Assembly: GCA_963792705.1 (NCBI GenBank)
Contig: CAWBXD010000011.1
Coordinates: forward strand, 806,001 to 870,000
Source: JBBQVS01 sp963792705
GTDB taxonomy: Bacteria; Chloroflexota; Ktedonobacteria; Ktedonobacterales; Ktedonobacteraceae
Direction: 5' to 3'
DNA: 64,000 nucleotides
The notes beneath the pieces are model-generated. The model saw only the letters and a list, made by a program, of their open reading frames with translations. It had not been told where the DNA came from and ran no database searches. A program made the translations under genes and the position numbers. Below, one piece after another: positions 36,152 through 45,392 of the stretch (its first letter is position 1; every line of letters starts with the position of its first letter).

Positions 36152-38827
36152 CTATTTTATCCGTGCTTCAAGGGCGGCAAGCTGCTCTTTGAGTTTGCGG
36201 TTCTCTTCGCGCATCTCATCGAGGTCTTTACGAAGACCTTTGAACTGCTCATCATCTTTGTTGCTTGAACGCAGAGCGTGGGCAGAGAGACGCATTTGTC
36301 GTTGTGCCGAGGAATTTAGTTCACGGCTAATAGCACGCTCTAATGGCTCAATGGCGCGTTTATCGTTGAACGAGGCTAACGCTAAACCCGCGATAAGGCG
36401 CACATAACTCCATGTATCGTGCTCTACCGCGTCACAGAGTGCGGTTACGGCTCGTTGACGTGCGTCCTCGTTATACTCAATGCGGTTACGCCCAACCACC
36501 CACAGTCCATTAGCCGCCGCCGAACGTAGAGTTGGATAGCTTTGTGGATTACGCAGATAACCTGCAATGAGATCCACGACACGGTTATCACCCGAAGATG
36601 CTAGACCAGCGAAGATAGCACCCTGCACATGATAGAGCCAGGATGGACGCGCAATCTGCCCAGTCAATACGGGAATACTCGTCTCTACACGCGTTTTGCC
36701 TAGCGCAGACGCTGCGGCTGACTCTACACGGTAGCTTACGTCGCCTTTTTCAACGATAACTTGTAACGCTTGAGCGGAACGCTGTGCCAGTTCTACCCGT
36801 TGCGGTGCCTGAAAAGTTCCGAGCGCGTTGGCGATAGCTGCGCGAACACGAGAGAACTGCGTTGGATCAAGCTGCGTGAGAGCCTCGATAAGCAGTGCGT
36901 GTGCCTTCTCGCTGCCCATTGTACCAAGTGCTGTTGCCGCCGCTATACGCACTCCCCAGAAGGAATCATTGTACAGAGCAGTATTGATAGCCGTAAAACT
37001 CTCTTCGTCGTTCTTCTCACCAAGAGCTTGAGCGGCATCGCTACGTCCTAGCGTATCAGGATCGTTAGCAAGCTGATAACGCAACATTTTTGTTGAGCGC
37101 TCGAATGTCAAAGTCTTCAGTAGCCAGCCTTCGGGATCGAAGCGCACCATAAGTGGCTCGCGCTCCAATGGCATGTAAAAGCTCTGCTCGACCTGACCAT
37201 CTTCACCAACAATGACCCGCATGGGAATGGTGATCGTCTCTTTCGTAGCTTCGTCTTTCGCCGCCTCATCAGAAGTGGGAATAGTGAAATCGAGATCGAC
37301 CGGAGTAACAAAGCAGGGCGTGAGCGCATCGACCTTCTGCGTCTGCTTGATTTTGACTCGTGCCAACTTGTGCTCGCTATCCCATGAATAACTCACCTCG
37401 AATTCAGGATAGCCTCCACTATAGACCCACTGCTGGAAATACTGCGCGAGGCTACGACCTGTTGACTCCTCAAAGGTGCGTTCAAGGTCCGCAGTAATAA
37501 CCTCTTTTTCACGATATCGCTCAAGATAGGTTTTGATAGCTCGCTTAAACGCGGCATCACCAAGTTGGTGACGCAACATATGCAGTACCCACGCGCCTTT
37601 GCCGTACATGTGTCCATCGAATAGCTCAAAACCATCATCGTGAAAGACATGGTATACTATTGGGCGTCGATAGTGTTTATCCTCGTTCAGATACCACTCT
37701 TTCATGGCGCGCATCGACTCTTTGAATGCATTCTGTCCAAGATCGCGCTCATTCCACATGTTCTCGAAATAGGTGGCAAATCCTTCGTTGAGCCAGCCAT
37801 TCGACCAATCGCGGCATGTCACGAGGTCGCCAAACCATTGATGAGCCAATTCATGAGCAACAACAGGTACAAGCCTATCATCATCGAACGCATATTTTTT
37901 GTCCATCAAGAGCGTGAAGCTATGTGTTGTCGCGGTTGTATGTTCCATCGCGCCCGTATATATCTCGACGACGGTCTGGGCATATTTGTCATACGGATAC
38001 TCGACACCTGTAAACTCAGAAAAAAACTGCATCATTTGCGGTGTCTTCCCCATTAGGAGGGTAGCGTCGTCTTTGCGGTCCTTGCGAACGTAGTAGGTAA
38101 CAGGTTTACCATTATAGCTATCTTCGATAACAGCGAAATCGCTGACCACTAGTGAAATGAGATAGGCGGCATGTGGAATATCATGTAACCAGTGATGAGT
38201 TTTGGTCGCGCCGTTGTCCGTCACCTGCAACAAATTGCCGTTTGAGACGGTCAGAAACTGAGCGGGAACGGTGACGATTATCTCTGTCGTGGCACGGTCA
38301 TTGGGCGCATCATGGCAAGGAAACCAATGACTATGATAGCGTGGCTGCCCAAACGACCATGCCTGTACAGGACGTGTAGGGTCCTCTGGTGCAGGTTTAA
38401 TAAAGTTCAGACCAGTACGTGGCTTCGCGTGATAGGCGATTGCGATAGTGAAGACTTCATTATTGAAATAGATGCGGTCGAGCGTCACAGTTAACTTTTT
38501 GTCGGTAGTCGTGTACGCAACAGCTTTGCCATCTATTGTGATGTTTTCAATCGTAAGTTCGACGGCATCAAACGTAACGGTTTTGACCTCTTCATAGAGA
38601 GCAGCAAACGTGGTGTATGCAGTCCCACTAACCGTTTCTTGCTCAAAATCGAGGGTCAGGACAAGCTTGACGTGACGCACATCGGCGGGTCGATCTGGCG
38701 CGTAATGGAGAGCATCGTCGGGCAACTCAAATGAACGCGCTTGCGGTACAGGTGTACCGCCGTTTATGGAAAGAAAGCTATAACCATCCCCAATAGCTAC
38801 AGCATTCATACGATTACAACTATGCAT
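36152..38827 (-). CDS. M1-family metallo-aminopeptidase with HEAT-like repeats and coiled-coil tail
   Basis: The 891-residue zinc aminopeptidase has the exopeptidase motif GAMEH (about residue 292) and the zinc site HELAHQWFGD plus downstream NEGFATYFE (about 323-350). The N-terminal beta-saddle domain of 230 residues is normal for M1. The C-terminal 300 residues show HEAT/PBS-lyase-type repeats (DAAQALGEKN, AAATALGTMGSEKA, AAANGLWVVGRNRIE) and end in a coiled coil (KDLDEMREENRKLKEQLAALEARIK). It removes N-terminal residues from peptides. ATG 38827 is preceded by GGAGG. No signal peptide is evident, so it is probably cytosolic. Confidence 0.93.
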   Translation of the reverse strand: MHSCNRMNAVAIGDGYSFLSINGGTPVPQARSFELPDDALHYAPDRPADVRHVKLVLTLDFEQETVSGTAYTTFAALYEEVKTVTFDAVELTIENITIDGKAVAYTTTDKKLTVTLDRIYFNNEVFTIAIAYHAKPRTGLNFIKPAPEDPTRPVQAWSFGQPRYHSHWFPCHDAPNDRATTEIIVTVPAQFLTVSNGNLLQVTDNGATKTHHWLHDIPHAAYLISLVVSDFAVIEDSYNGKPVTYYVRKDRKDDATLLMGKTPQMMQFFSEFTGVEYPYDKYAQTVVEIYTGAMEHTTATTHSFTLLMDKKYAFDDDRLVPVVAHELAHQWFGDLVTCRDWSNGWLNEGFATYFENMWNERDLGQNAFKESMRAMKEWYLNEDKHYRRPIVYHVFHDDGFELFDGHMYGKGAWVLHMLRHQLGDAAFKRAIKTYLERYREKEVITADLERTFEESTGRSLAQYFQQWVYSGGYPEFEVSYSWDSEHKLARVKIKQTQKVDALTPCFVTPVDLDFTIPTSDEAAKDEATKETITIPMRVIVGEDGQVEQSFYMPLEREPLMVRFDPEGWLLKTLTFERSTKMLRYQLANDPDTLGRSDAAQALGEKNDEESFTAINTALYNDSFWGVRIAAATALGTMGSEKAHALLIEALTQLDPTQFSRVRAAIANALGTFQAPQRVELAQRSAQALQVIVEKGDVSYRVESAAASALGKTRVETSIPVLTGQIARPSWLYHVQGAIFAGLASSGDNRVVDLIAGYLRNPQSYPTLRSAAANGLWVVGRNRIEYNEDARQRAVTALCDAVEHDTWSYVRLIAGLALASFNDKRAIEPLERAISRELNSSAQRQMRLSAHALRSSNKDDEQFKGLRKDLDEMREENRKLKEQLAALEARIK

Positions 38828-39017
38828 GTGGCACCTCCAGAAAGTACAATATTTTTTATGGATAGGTATATCTAATCACCTACAAAGAGAAACATGCAAA
38901 TGAAAAACTCTACTATTTCTAGTCTTACCTTCTCTCTATGCACATCCTACGGACTTATGCTATACTTTATTTGCATAGTTGCGTCTGTGCGACATCAAGC
39001 AAGAATAGGAATATGTT

Positions 39018-40544
39018 GTGGAAGACAAGAAAAGAGAAAACGTCACCAATAGCTCTGCTGCTCACCCCCCTTTAACTTCAGCACAAACTTCTTCAACCCG
39101 TTTATCTACAGGCGTAGCAGGACTGGACGAGGTTTTATACGGTGGTTGTCTTCCCGAACGTGCATACCTCTTGCGTGGGGGTCCTGGCTCCGGCAAGACA
39201 ACGCTTGGCCTGCATATACTCGCAACAGGGGCCGAGCGCGGCGAAAATACATTATGTATTACCCTGGGTGAGACAGAAGAGCTGATACGCATCAACGCAG
39301 CACAAGTTGGAATCGATCTCACACGTGTCCATTTCCTCGACTTAAGTCCTATTGGGTCAGCATTTAGTCTGATGGAAAGCTACGATATCTTCTCCGCTGC
39401 AGAGGTTGAACGCGAACCGATTACACAAAAAATTATAGAAGCGGTAGAGCGAATTCAACCTCAACGCGTCTTTCTTGACTCAATAACGCAGTTTCGCTAT
39501 CTCTCTAACGATGCATTTCAGTTTCATAAGCAGGTGCTCTCGTTTCTGCGCTTTCTAAGCGAACAGCATGCAACCGTTTTTCTTACTTCAGAAGGTAGCG
39601 ATGGTACACCAGACGATGACTTGCAATTTATGAGCGACGGCGTCTTCTCTTTGCTATACACGGACGAGGGACGAACAATACGTGTTTCCAAGTTTCGTGG
39701 TTCATCGTATCGTAGTGGACACCATACCATGCGTTTAACGGAGAGCGGCATGCAGGTATTTCCTCATCTTCTGCTTGGACACAATGCGCTTCCAACCAAA
39801 GTTGAAAGTATTTCTTCAGGCATAGTGGAACTGGATACATTGCTACACGGAGGTCTGGAACGGAGCACCATTTCAATCATCACTGGTCCAAGCGGTGTAG
39901 GCAAAACGACGCTAGGTTTGCAATTTATGAAGGCGGCGGCGGTACGTGGAGAACACTCGCTGGTCTATCTATTTGACGAGCGAGAAGAGACCATGCTTCA
40001 CCGTTGTGAATCCATCAATATTCCTGTACGAGCGATGATAGAGCGTGGCACCTTGTTTGTCAAACAAATTGAGCCGCTTGAATTTTCGCCCGACGAGTTC
40101 GCCTACATGGTGCGCCAAGATATTGCGAAGCAAGGCGCGGATATTGTGATGATTGATAGTGTGGCAGGTTATCGTCTCTCTGTAAAGGGTGACAATCTCG
40201 TTCCTCATTTGCACGCGCTAAGCAAGTATTTACAAACGCAGGGTATCGCAGTTCTACTCATCAATGAAGTAGAAGCAGTCACAGGTGATTTTCGTATCAC
40301 GGAGGCGGGTATTAGCTATATGGCGGATAATATCGTCTTCCTGCGCTATCTGGAGCTTCGTGGTGAGATGCACAAGGCCATTGGGGTACTAAAAAAACGC
40401 CTGACGGACTTCGAGAAAAAGTTACGTGAGATTGAGATTACGCGAAACGGTATTCAAGTGGGACGCCCACTAGGGGACCTACGTAATATTTTGAGCGGTG
40501 TACCAGAATGGGCAGACATGAATCAAAAGCATACTGAGTTATGA
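39018..40544 (+). CDS. KaiC-like (RAD55/RecA-family) double-ATPase signalling protein
   Basis: The 508-residue protein has two KaiC-type domains. CI: Walker A GGPGSGKTT (54-62), acidic pair in TLGETEE (82-88), Walker B VFLDSITQF. CII: GPSGVGKTT (290-298), LFDEREET, IVMIDSVAGY. There are no KaiC phosphorylation-site motifs that I can identify. Start GTG 39018 has AGGA 8 nt upstream. It overlaps the next frame by 4 nt (ATGA) and heads an operon of three more signalling genes. KaiC-like proteins without KaiA/KaiB often act as ATP-dependent scaffolds for histidine kinases. That role fits the context but is inference. Confidence 0.88.
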   Translation: MEDKKRENVTNSSAAHPPLTSAQTSSTRLSTGVAGLDEVLYGGCLPERAYLLRGGPGSGKTTLGLHILATGAERGENTLCITLGETEELIRINAAQVGIDLTRVHFLDLSPIGSAFSLMESYDIFSAAEVEREPITQKIIEAVERIQPQRVFLDSITQFRYLSNDAFQFHKQVLSFLRFLSEQHATVFLTSEGSDGTPDDDLQFMSDGVFSLLYTDEGRTIRVSKFRGSSYRSGHHTMRLTESGMQVFPHLLLGHNALPTKVESISSGIVELDTLLHGGLERSTISIITGPSGVGKTTLGLQFMKAAAVRGEHSLVYLFDEREETMLHRCESINIPVRAMIERGTLFVKQIEPLEFSPDEFAYMVRQDIAKQGADIVMIDSVAGYRLSVKGDNLVPHLHALSKYLQTQGIAVLLINEVEAVTGDFRITEAGISYMADNIVFLRYLELRGEMHKAIGVLKKRLTDFEKKLREIEITRNGIQVGRPLGDLRNILSGVPEWADMNQKHTEL

Positions 40545-40777
40545 ACAACGACTCGCCCATATTGACAGTCAATCATAACCAGCAGAATTTGCACATGCTC
40601 ACCGCCTTTCTAGCGAAAGAACACTATACAGCACATATTCCTTTTATTATCATCTCACCAAAGCAAAGTGCCACAATTCAGCAAACAGGTCTTGGTCACG
40701 GTGCCAGCAATGTCCCGATCAAACCACTGTTTATCAAAGAATTGCTAGCAGTTATACATAGTCTTCTAGGAGGATAA
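40541..40777 (+). CDS. Truncated receiver-like protein
   Basis: The 78-residue frame resembles the start (PILTVNHNQQNLHMLTAFLAKEHY) and the end (HIPFIIISPKQ, then PIKPLFIKELLAVIHSLL) of a CheY-like receiver. The middle, which would carry the phospho-accepting Asp, is missing. It overlaps the KaiC-like gene by ATGA and is followed after 2 nt by the histidine kinase, so it is embedded in the operon. It may be a relic of a deletion or a non-phosphorylatable protein-protein module. Confidence 0.6.
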   Translation: MNNDSPILTVNHNQQNLHMLTAFLAKEHYTAHIPFIIISPKQSATIQQTGLGHGASNVPIKPLFIKELLAVIHSLLGG

Positions 40778-40779
40778 GT

Positions 40780-41823
40780 ATGTCCCGTATCCTTCTTCTT
40801 ATGGAAAATAAGAAGAATAGTGACCTCCTGGCAGCACTGCTAGCGGTTCATTATGAAATATTTCAATCGAACGCACTCGACGCACTTGACGCACTTTTTG
40901 ACCTTTGCATCATAGATGGTCTTATGATGCATCGTCTGGGTGAGCGCATAGAGCAGCGTAAACAGGATGAACATCCCGTATTTTTACCTTTTCTCCTCAT
41001 CACATCGCAGCAGGAACGTGAACAGGTCAGGCAACGCATTGATGAACACATAGCAGTTCCCGTTGAAAAACGCGTACTACAAACGCGAGTCGAAACGCTT
41101 CTACGCACACGAAGACTTTCGTTAGAGGTAAAGCTACGTAATGAAGACTTGGAGTCATACATTCAGGCGATGATACACGACCTACGTGCTCCCATTCGTG
41201 CAGTGTCGGGTTTCGCGGAAGCTATCGCGGAAGATGAAGCGACACAAATGACTGAACAAGGGCAACTCTACTTGGGCATGATTCAATCGGCAACTGAGCA
41301 AATGACGCAGTTGATTACTGCCCTCCTCGGCTTCTCCTCGATTGGACGACAGGAAATCGAGATGGTTCCTATCGATATGCGCTTTGTGCTTGAAAGTGCT
41401 ACACGTTCTCTTCAACAAGATATGAGTCAGCGTCACGCTCAAATACAGATTGAGGATGAACTCCCAACAGTTGAGGCTAATCCCACGCTGCTCAAAATGG
41501 TATTGACCAATCTTTTATCAAATGCCCTCAAATTTGTCCCTGCGGATACTCCTCCCATCGTGACCATTACAACACGAGAATCGCAGCACCACTGCCGTGT
41601 GCAGATACGGGATAATGGCATAGGTATAACTCCTGAGAATCAACAGCGTCTTTTTGCACCTTTTGTACGCCTTCATGGAACGGAAGAGTTTCCAGGAGTC
41701 GGTCTTGGACTCGCTACGGTACGGAAAGCAATAGACATCATGGGAGGATCTGTGGGCGTTCTTTCTCTTCCAGCACAGGGAAGTACATTCTGGTTTGAAC
41801 TCAGGAGGCCGAGCGTCTTATGA
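40780..41823 (+). CDS. Sensor histidine kinase with degenerate receiver N-terminus
   Basis: The 347-residue protein has a receiver-like N-terminus (1-120; LCIIDGLMM in place of the phospho-Asp strand) that lacks a clean acidic pocket. The HisKA motif is MIHDLRAPIRAVSGF (about 130-145, His132). The HATPase part shows NLLSNALKF (N box), DNGIGI (G1), PGVGLGLATV (G2). No transmembrane segment, so it is cytosolic. The stop overlaps the hybrid kinase start by ATGA. It probably phosphorylates the hybrid protein or a partner outside the window. Confidence 0.88.
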   Translation: MSRILLLMENKKNSDLLAALLAVHYEIFQSNALDALDALFDLCIIDGLMMHRLGERIEQRKQDEHPVFLPFLLITSQQEREQVRQRIDEHIAVPVEKRVLQTRVETLLRTRRLSLEVKLRNEDLESYIQAMIHDLRAPIRAVSGFAEAIAEDEATQMTEQGQLYLGMIQSATEQMTQLITALLGFSSIGRQEIEMVPIDMRFVLESATRSLQQDMSQRHAQIQIEDELPTVEANPTLLKMVLTNLLSNALKFVPADTPPIVTITTRESQHHCRVQIRDNGIGITPENQQRLFAPFVRLHGTEEFPGVGLGLATVRKAIDIMGGSVGVLSLPAQGSTFWFELRRPSVL

Positions 41824-43355
41824 AAATTCTAATGATCGATGATAGTCCTTACGACCGTGCGCTCATTCAGAGACGCGTACAAAAAGAATTTCAAGAGACA
41901 GATTTTGTCGAAGTTATTCGCCATAGCGATCTGGATGAAGCCCTAACACAGACCGATTTTGACCTTGCGCTCACAGATTATCGGCTTCAGTGGACCGACG
42001 GTCTCTGGTTGTTACGCACAATCAAAACGCATATGCCAACACTTCCCGTCATTATGGTAACAGATACGGGCAGCGAAGAGATCGCTACGGAGGGTATGAA
42101 AGCAGGGCTGAGCGATTATGTGCTCAAACGAGAGTTGCACCGCTTGCCCCTGGCAATCAAAGAAAGTCTTGCCAAGACGAGGCTACTTGCCGAACGCAAA
42201 CAGCTAGAAGAGCAGGTCCGACAAGCCCAAAAGATGGAGAGTTTAGGACAACTCGTTAGTGGTATCGCGCATGACTTCAATAATATCCTCGCTGGCATTC
42301 TCGGCTATACCGATCAGAGTCTTGCAAAAGTAGATGCAACGCATCCCGTATACGAGGGATTAAGACATACACGCGAAAGCACTCTACGGGCGGCGAAAAT
42401 GGTTCGTCAATTGCTCGCATTTTCACGTCACCAGATGCTTGAGCCAAGCTATGTTGATGCTAATACTGTTGTGGCAAACCTTTTGGATTTCATTAAAAAA
42501 GTTATTGGTGAGCATGTCGAGATTGTATTTACGCCAGCAACAACGCCACAAATGGTCTTCGCGGACACGGTACAAATTGAGCAGGTCGTGATGAACCTGT
42601 GTATCAATGCGCGCGATGCAATGCCTGACGGTGGTCAACTCTTTATTACCGTACAAAATACATCACAAGGTGAAGCACAAAAACATGCACCAGTTGAACT
42701 ACAAGCGGATGCATATGTGCAATTGACGGTAAGGGATACTGGCACAGGTATGGATGAACAGACGCGACAGCGCATCTTTGAACCGTTTTTTACGACAAAA
42801 GGAGTGGGCAAAGGCACAGGTCTTGGCCTTTCGACGGTTCACGGCATTATTGGACAGCATAACGGCTTTATCGCGGTCGAGAGTACATTGGGAAAAGGAA
42901 CAAGTTTTCACGTGTATCTACCTTCAGTTGACCATGCTCCTGCCACAGAACAGCAGTTTCCAGATAACGAGCCAATAGCTCAACAGGGAACTGAGACGAT
43001 TCTCCTTGTAGAAGACGATCAGGACTTACGGGAGTTAATGCAAGAAGTACTGCAGGAGTACGGCTATACCGTGCTTAGTGCAAGTAATGGCGAAGAAGGG
43101 TTGCACATGTTTGAGAATGCGGACGTTTCTATAGAGCTGATTATCTCTGATATGATGACACCGAAGCTAGGTGGGAAGGACCTGTACAAAAGGCTTACAC
43201 AATCTGGTGCCACGCCCAAATTTCTCTTTATGAGCGGCTACCTCGCCGATCATCTCGGCCAGGATTTCCAGTTGGATACCGACACCCATTTCTTACAAAA
43301 GCCCTTCGATCTTGATGATCTTGCGCGCAAAGTTCGGGTCATATTAGAAAAATAA
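41820..43355 (+). CDS. Hybrid histidine kinase, REC-HisKA-HATPase-REC
   Basis: The 511-residue protein starts with a receiver (MIDDSPYDR; LALTDYRL for the phospho-Asp near residue 53; VLKRE for the Lys). HisKA carries GIAHDFNNILAGILGY (about 148-163). The ATPase has NLCINARDAMPDGG, DTGTGMD, GKGTGLGLSTVHG. A second receiver follows (LLVEDDQDLRE; LIISDMMTPKLGG; FLQKPF). This order supports a His-Asp relay within one protein. It ends the KaiC-like operon; no output DNA-binding domain is in the operon, so the final target is unknown. Confidence 0.92.
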   Translation: MKILMIDDSPYDRALIQRRVQKEFQETDFVEVIRHSDLDEALTQTDFDLALTDYRLQWTDGLWLLRTIKTHMPTLPVIMVTDTGSEEIATEGMKAGLSDYVLKRELHRLPLAIKESLAKTRLLAERKQLEEQVRQAQKMESLGQLVSGIAHDFNNILAGILGYTDQSLAKVDATHPVYEGLRHTRESTLRAAKMVRQLLAFSRHQMLEPSYVDANTVVANLLDFIKKVIGEHVEIVFTPATTPQMVFADTVQIEQVVMNLCINARDAMPDGGQLFITVQNTSQGEAQKHAPVELQADAYVQLTVRDTGTGMDEQTRQRIFEPFFTTKGVGKGTGLGLSTVHGIIGQHNGFIAVESTLGKGTSFHVYLPSVDHAPATEQQFPDNEPIAQQGTETILLVEDDQDLRELMQEVLQEYGYTVLSASNGEEGLHMFENADVSIELIISDMMTPKLGGKDLYKRLTQSGATPKFLFMSGYLADHLGQDFQLDTDTHFLQKPFDLDDLARKVRVILEK

Positions 43356-43433
43356 CCCATTACAACCTCTGCATCGCTCTTAACGTAGTGTGCTATGGTA
43401 TACATAGCACACTGTGTCCAAGAAAGGGCTTTT

Positions 43434-45146
43434 ATGCGTACAACAATTCCTCGTATCAATCGGTTCTCACAGACTGTACGCTTTGTTCGCGTCTCCCGTC
43501 TACTTTTGTGGACAATATGGGTTATATATCGTGAGCGTCGGCGCGTCATTCGCGCACGTGAGCGTGGCAATTATGAAGTTCAACCAAATATTGAAGTGCT
43601 TATCAAGGTGCTTGTTGCCTTTCGTGTCGCCGCCATCAAACTCGGCGTCTTGATGATCAAACTGGGGCAGTTTCTCAGTTCCCGTGCCGACCTCTTGCCC
43701 GATGAGGCTATATTAGTACTCGCTTCCCTACAAGACGAGGTACCACCTGCGCCCTTTGAGCACGTGGTCAGCGTCATTGAATCCGAAACGGGCAAGCGAG
43801 TAGAAGACATATTCAGCATGTTAGAACGTAAGTGTACGGCAGCCGCCTCGCTCGGTCAGGTTCACAGGGCGACACTGCTTTCTACAGGCGAGACGGTCGC
43901 CGTCAAAATTCAACGTCCCAACACCGAGCAGCTTGTAAAAATGGACTTGAGCACACTCAAGTTTGTGATTCGCGTTATCAATCTGTTCGTCGATACAACG
44001 GGCTTCATCGATCTGATGAGCATCTATCGAGAGTTCAAACGCACGACCTACGAAGAGATTGATTATGCAGCCGAAGCTGCGAACTCGAAACGCTTCAAAG
44101 AGATGTTTAAGGACGATCCCACCATCTACATTCCACGCATATACGACCAATATACGACGCCACATATGCTGGTCATAGAGTGGATCGATGGTATCAAAAT
44201 CAATGATTATGTCGCGTTAGAGGCGTTGGGTATCAGTCGGCTAGAGGTTGCGAAGCGCACAGTAAGTGCCTACTTTTACCAGTTCTTTGTCGAAGGCTTC
44301 TTCCATGCAGACCCACATCCTGGCAACATCTTTGTGAAAAAGGGCGTGACCACAGAGGACGGTGGCCCTGTCATTGCCTTTATTGACTTCGGCATGGTTG
44401 GCTCGCTCACCAAAAGCATGAAACAATCCCTGAAAGACTTGTTTATCAGCTTTCTATCGCGTAACTCTCGTTCGCTCGTCAACGCCTTGGTCAAGCTTGG
44501 CTTTGTAGGACCGGGAGCCAATATGGTTGCTATTGAGCAGGGCATGTCGATGATGATGGAACAATACTTTGGTATGAGTCTTGGCGCGGTACGTGAACTT
44601 GATATCCCCGAAGTGGCGCAAGACGTCGAACGTTTGTTGTATGGGCAACCCTTTCAGATACCAGCGCAATTCGCCTTTACAGGGCGCGCCATCAGTACAC
44701 TTGGTGGCGTGTCAACGGGTCTCGCGCCAGAATTTAACTTTGTTGAGGTGGCAACTCCTTACGCAAGGAAGTTCCTGGGACTCGATGGCGACGGTATTGG
44801 TCAGACCGTGCAAGATTTCTTACAGCAAGCACTTGAAACGGGACGTACTTTATTAGATTTACCACGCGCCCTTGAGCAGGTCATCACCAAGCTTGAAACG
44901 GGGCAGATCGAGGTTAAGCTAGCTGGTGATCGACCAAAGGACCTTATTCGCTTTCGCTTTGGTCGGCGTAGGCGCGGCGGTGGAAGTACAGCGTCGGGGA
45001 GTAGTGGCGGCTTTGCCTGGTCGCTTATGTTTATCGCAGCCCTCGCAGGGGGCATCTACCTGACAACGGCACATATCATGGTTCCTGCATGGTTCTGCCT
45101 GGGCTTAGCCTGTGTGACGATACTAGGACTATTCACACGACGATAA
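43434..45146 (+). CDS. ABC1/AarF/UbiB atypical kinase-like ATPase
   Basis: The 570-residue protein has the UbiB family hallmarks: KLGQFLSSRADLLP (KxGQ motif, about 75-90), AAASLGQVHRA (A-rich loop in place of the Gly loop), AVKIQRP, and the catalytic FFHADPHPGNIFV plus FIDFGMVG. Two hydrophobic helices end the protein (about 530-568), typical of membrane-bound members. Family proteins support ubiquinone or other isoprenoid metabolism and show ATPase rather than protein kinase activity. ATG 43434 follows AAAGGG. A terminator hairpin follows. Confidence 0.92.
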   Translation: MRTTIPRINRFSQTVRFVRVSRLLLWTIWVIYRERRRVIRARERGNYEVQPNIEVLIKVLVAFRVAAIKLGVLMIKLGQFLSSRADLLPDEAILVLASLQDEVPPAPFEHVVSVIESETGKRVEDIFSMLERKCTAAASLGQVHRATLLSTGETVAVKIQRPNTEQLVKMDLSTLKFVIRVINLFVDTTGFIDLMSIYREFKRTTYEEIDYAAEAANSKRFKEMFKDDPTIYIPRIYDQYTTPHMLVIEWIDGIKINDYVALEALGISRLEVAKRTVSAYFYQFFVEGFFHADPHPGNIFVKKGVTTEDGGPVIAFIDFGMVGSLTKSMKQSLKDLFISFLSRNSRSLVNALVKLGFVGPGANMVAIEQGMSMMMEQYFGMSLGAVRELDIPEVAQDVERLLYGQPFQIPAQFAFTGRAISTLGGVSTGLAPEFNFVEVATPYARKFLGLDGDGIGQTVQDFLQQALETGRTLLDLPRALEQVITKLETGQIEVKLAGDRPKDLIRFRFGRRRRGGGSTASGSSGGFAWSLMFIAALAGGIYLTTAHIMVPAWFCLGLACVTILGLFTRR

Positions 45147-45153
45147 TAGGAGA

Positions 45154-45220
45154 GAGTGGTTCCAAAGGAGTTTCGTGGGATATGTCCTACGAAACTCCTT
45201 TGGAACCACTCTTTCTTAAC
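45154..45220 (+). terminator. Strong stem-loop after the ABC1 gene
   Basis: Perfect 24-bp arms 45154-45177 and 45190-45213 with a 12-nt loop, followed by TTTCTT. It starts 8 nt after the stop codon. Confidence 0.85.
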
Positions 45221-45392
45221 CACTTAAGGTACTTTCCTGCTACATCGTAGCCTATCAACATGATGAACGACTCCATTCCCACTACTATCCCTGCTATATC
45301 GTTGTGTAGGGACGAACTTCCAAATGAAATCCCCATCAGAGCAACGAATTTCTGTAATACTGTTACCTAGTAGGGAAATAGGAGCGTTCTTT

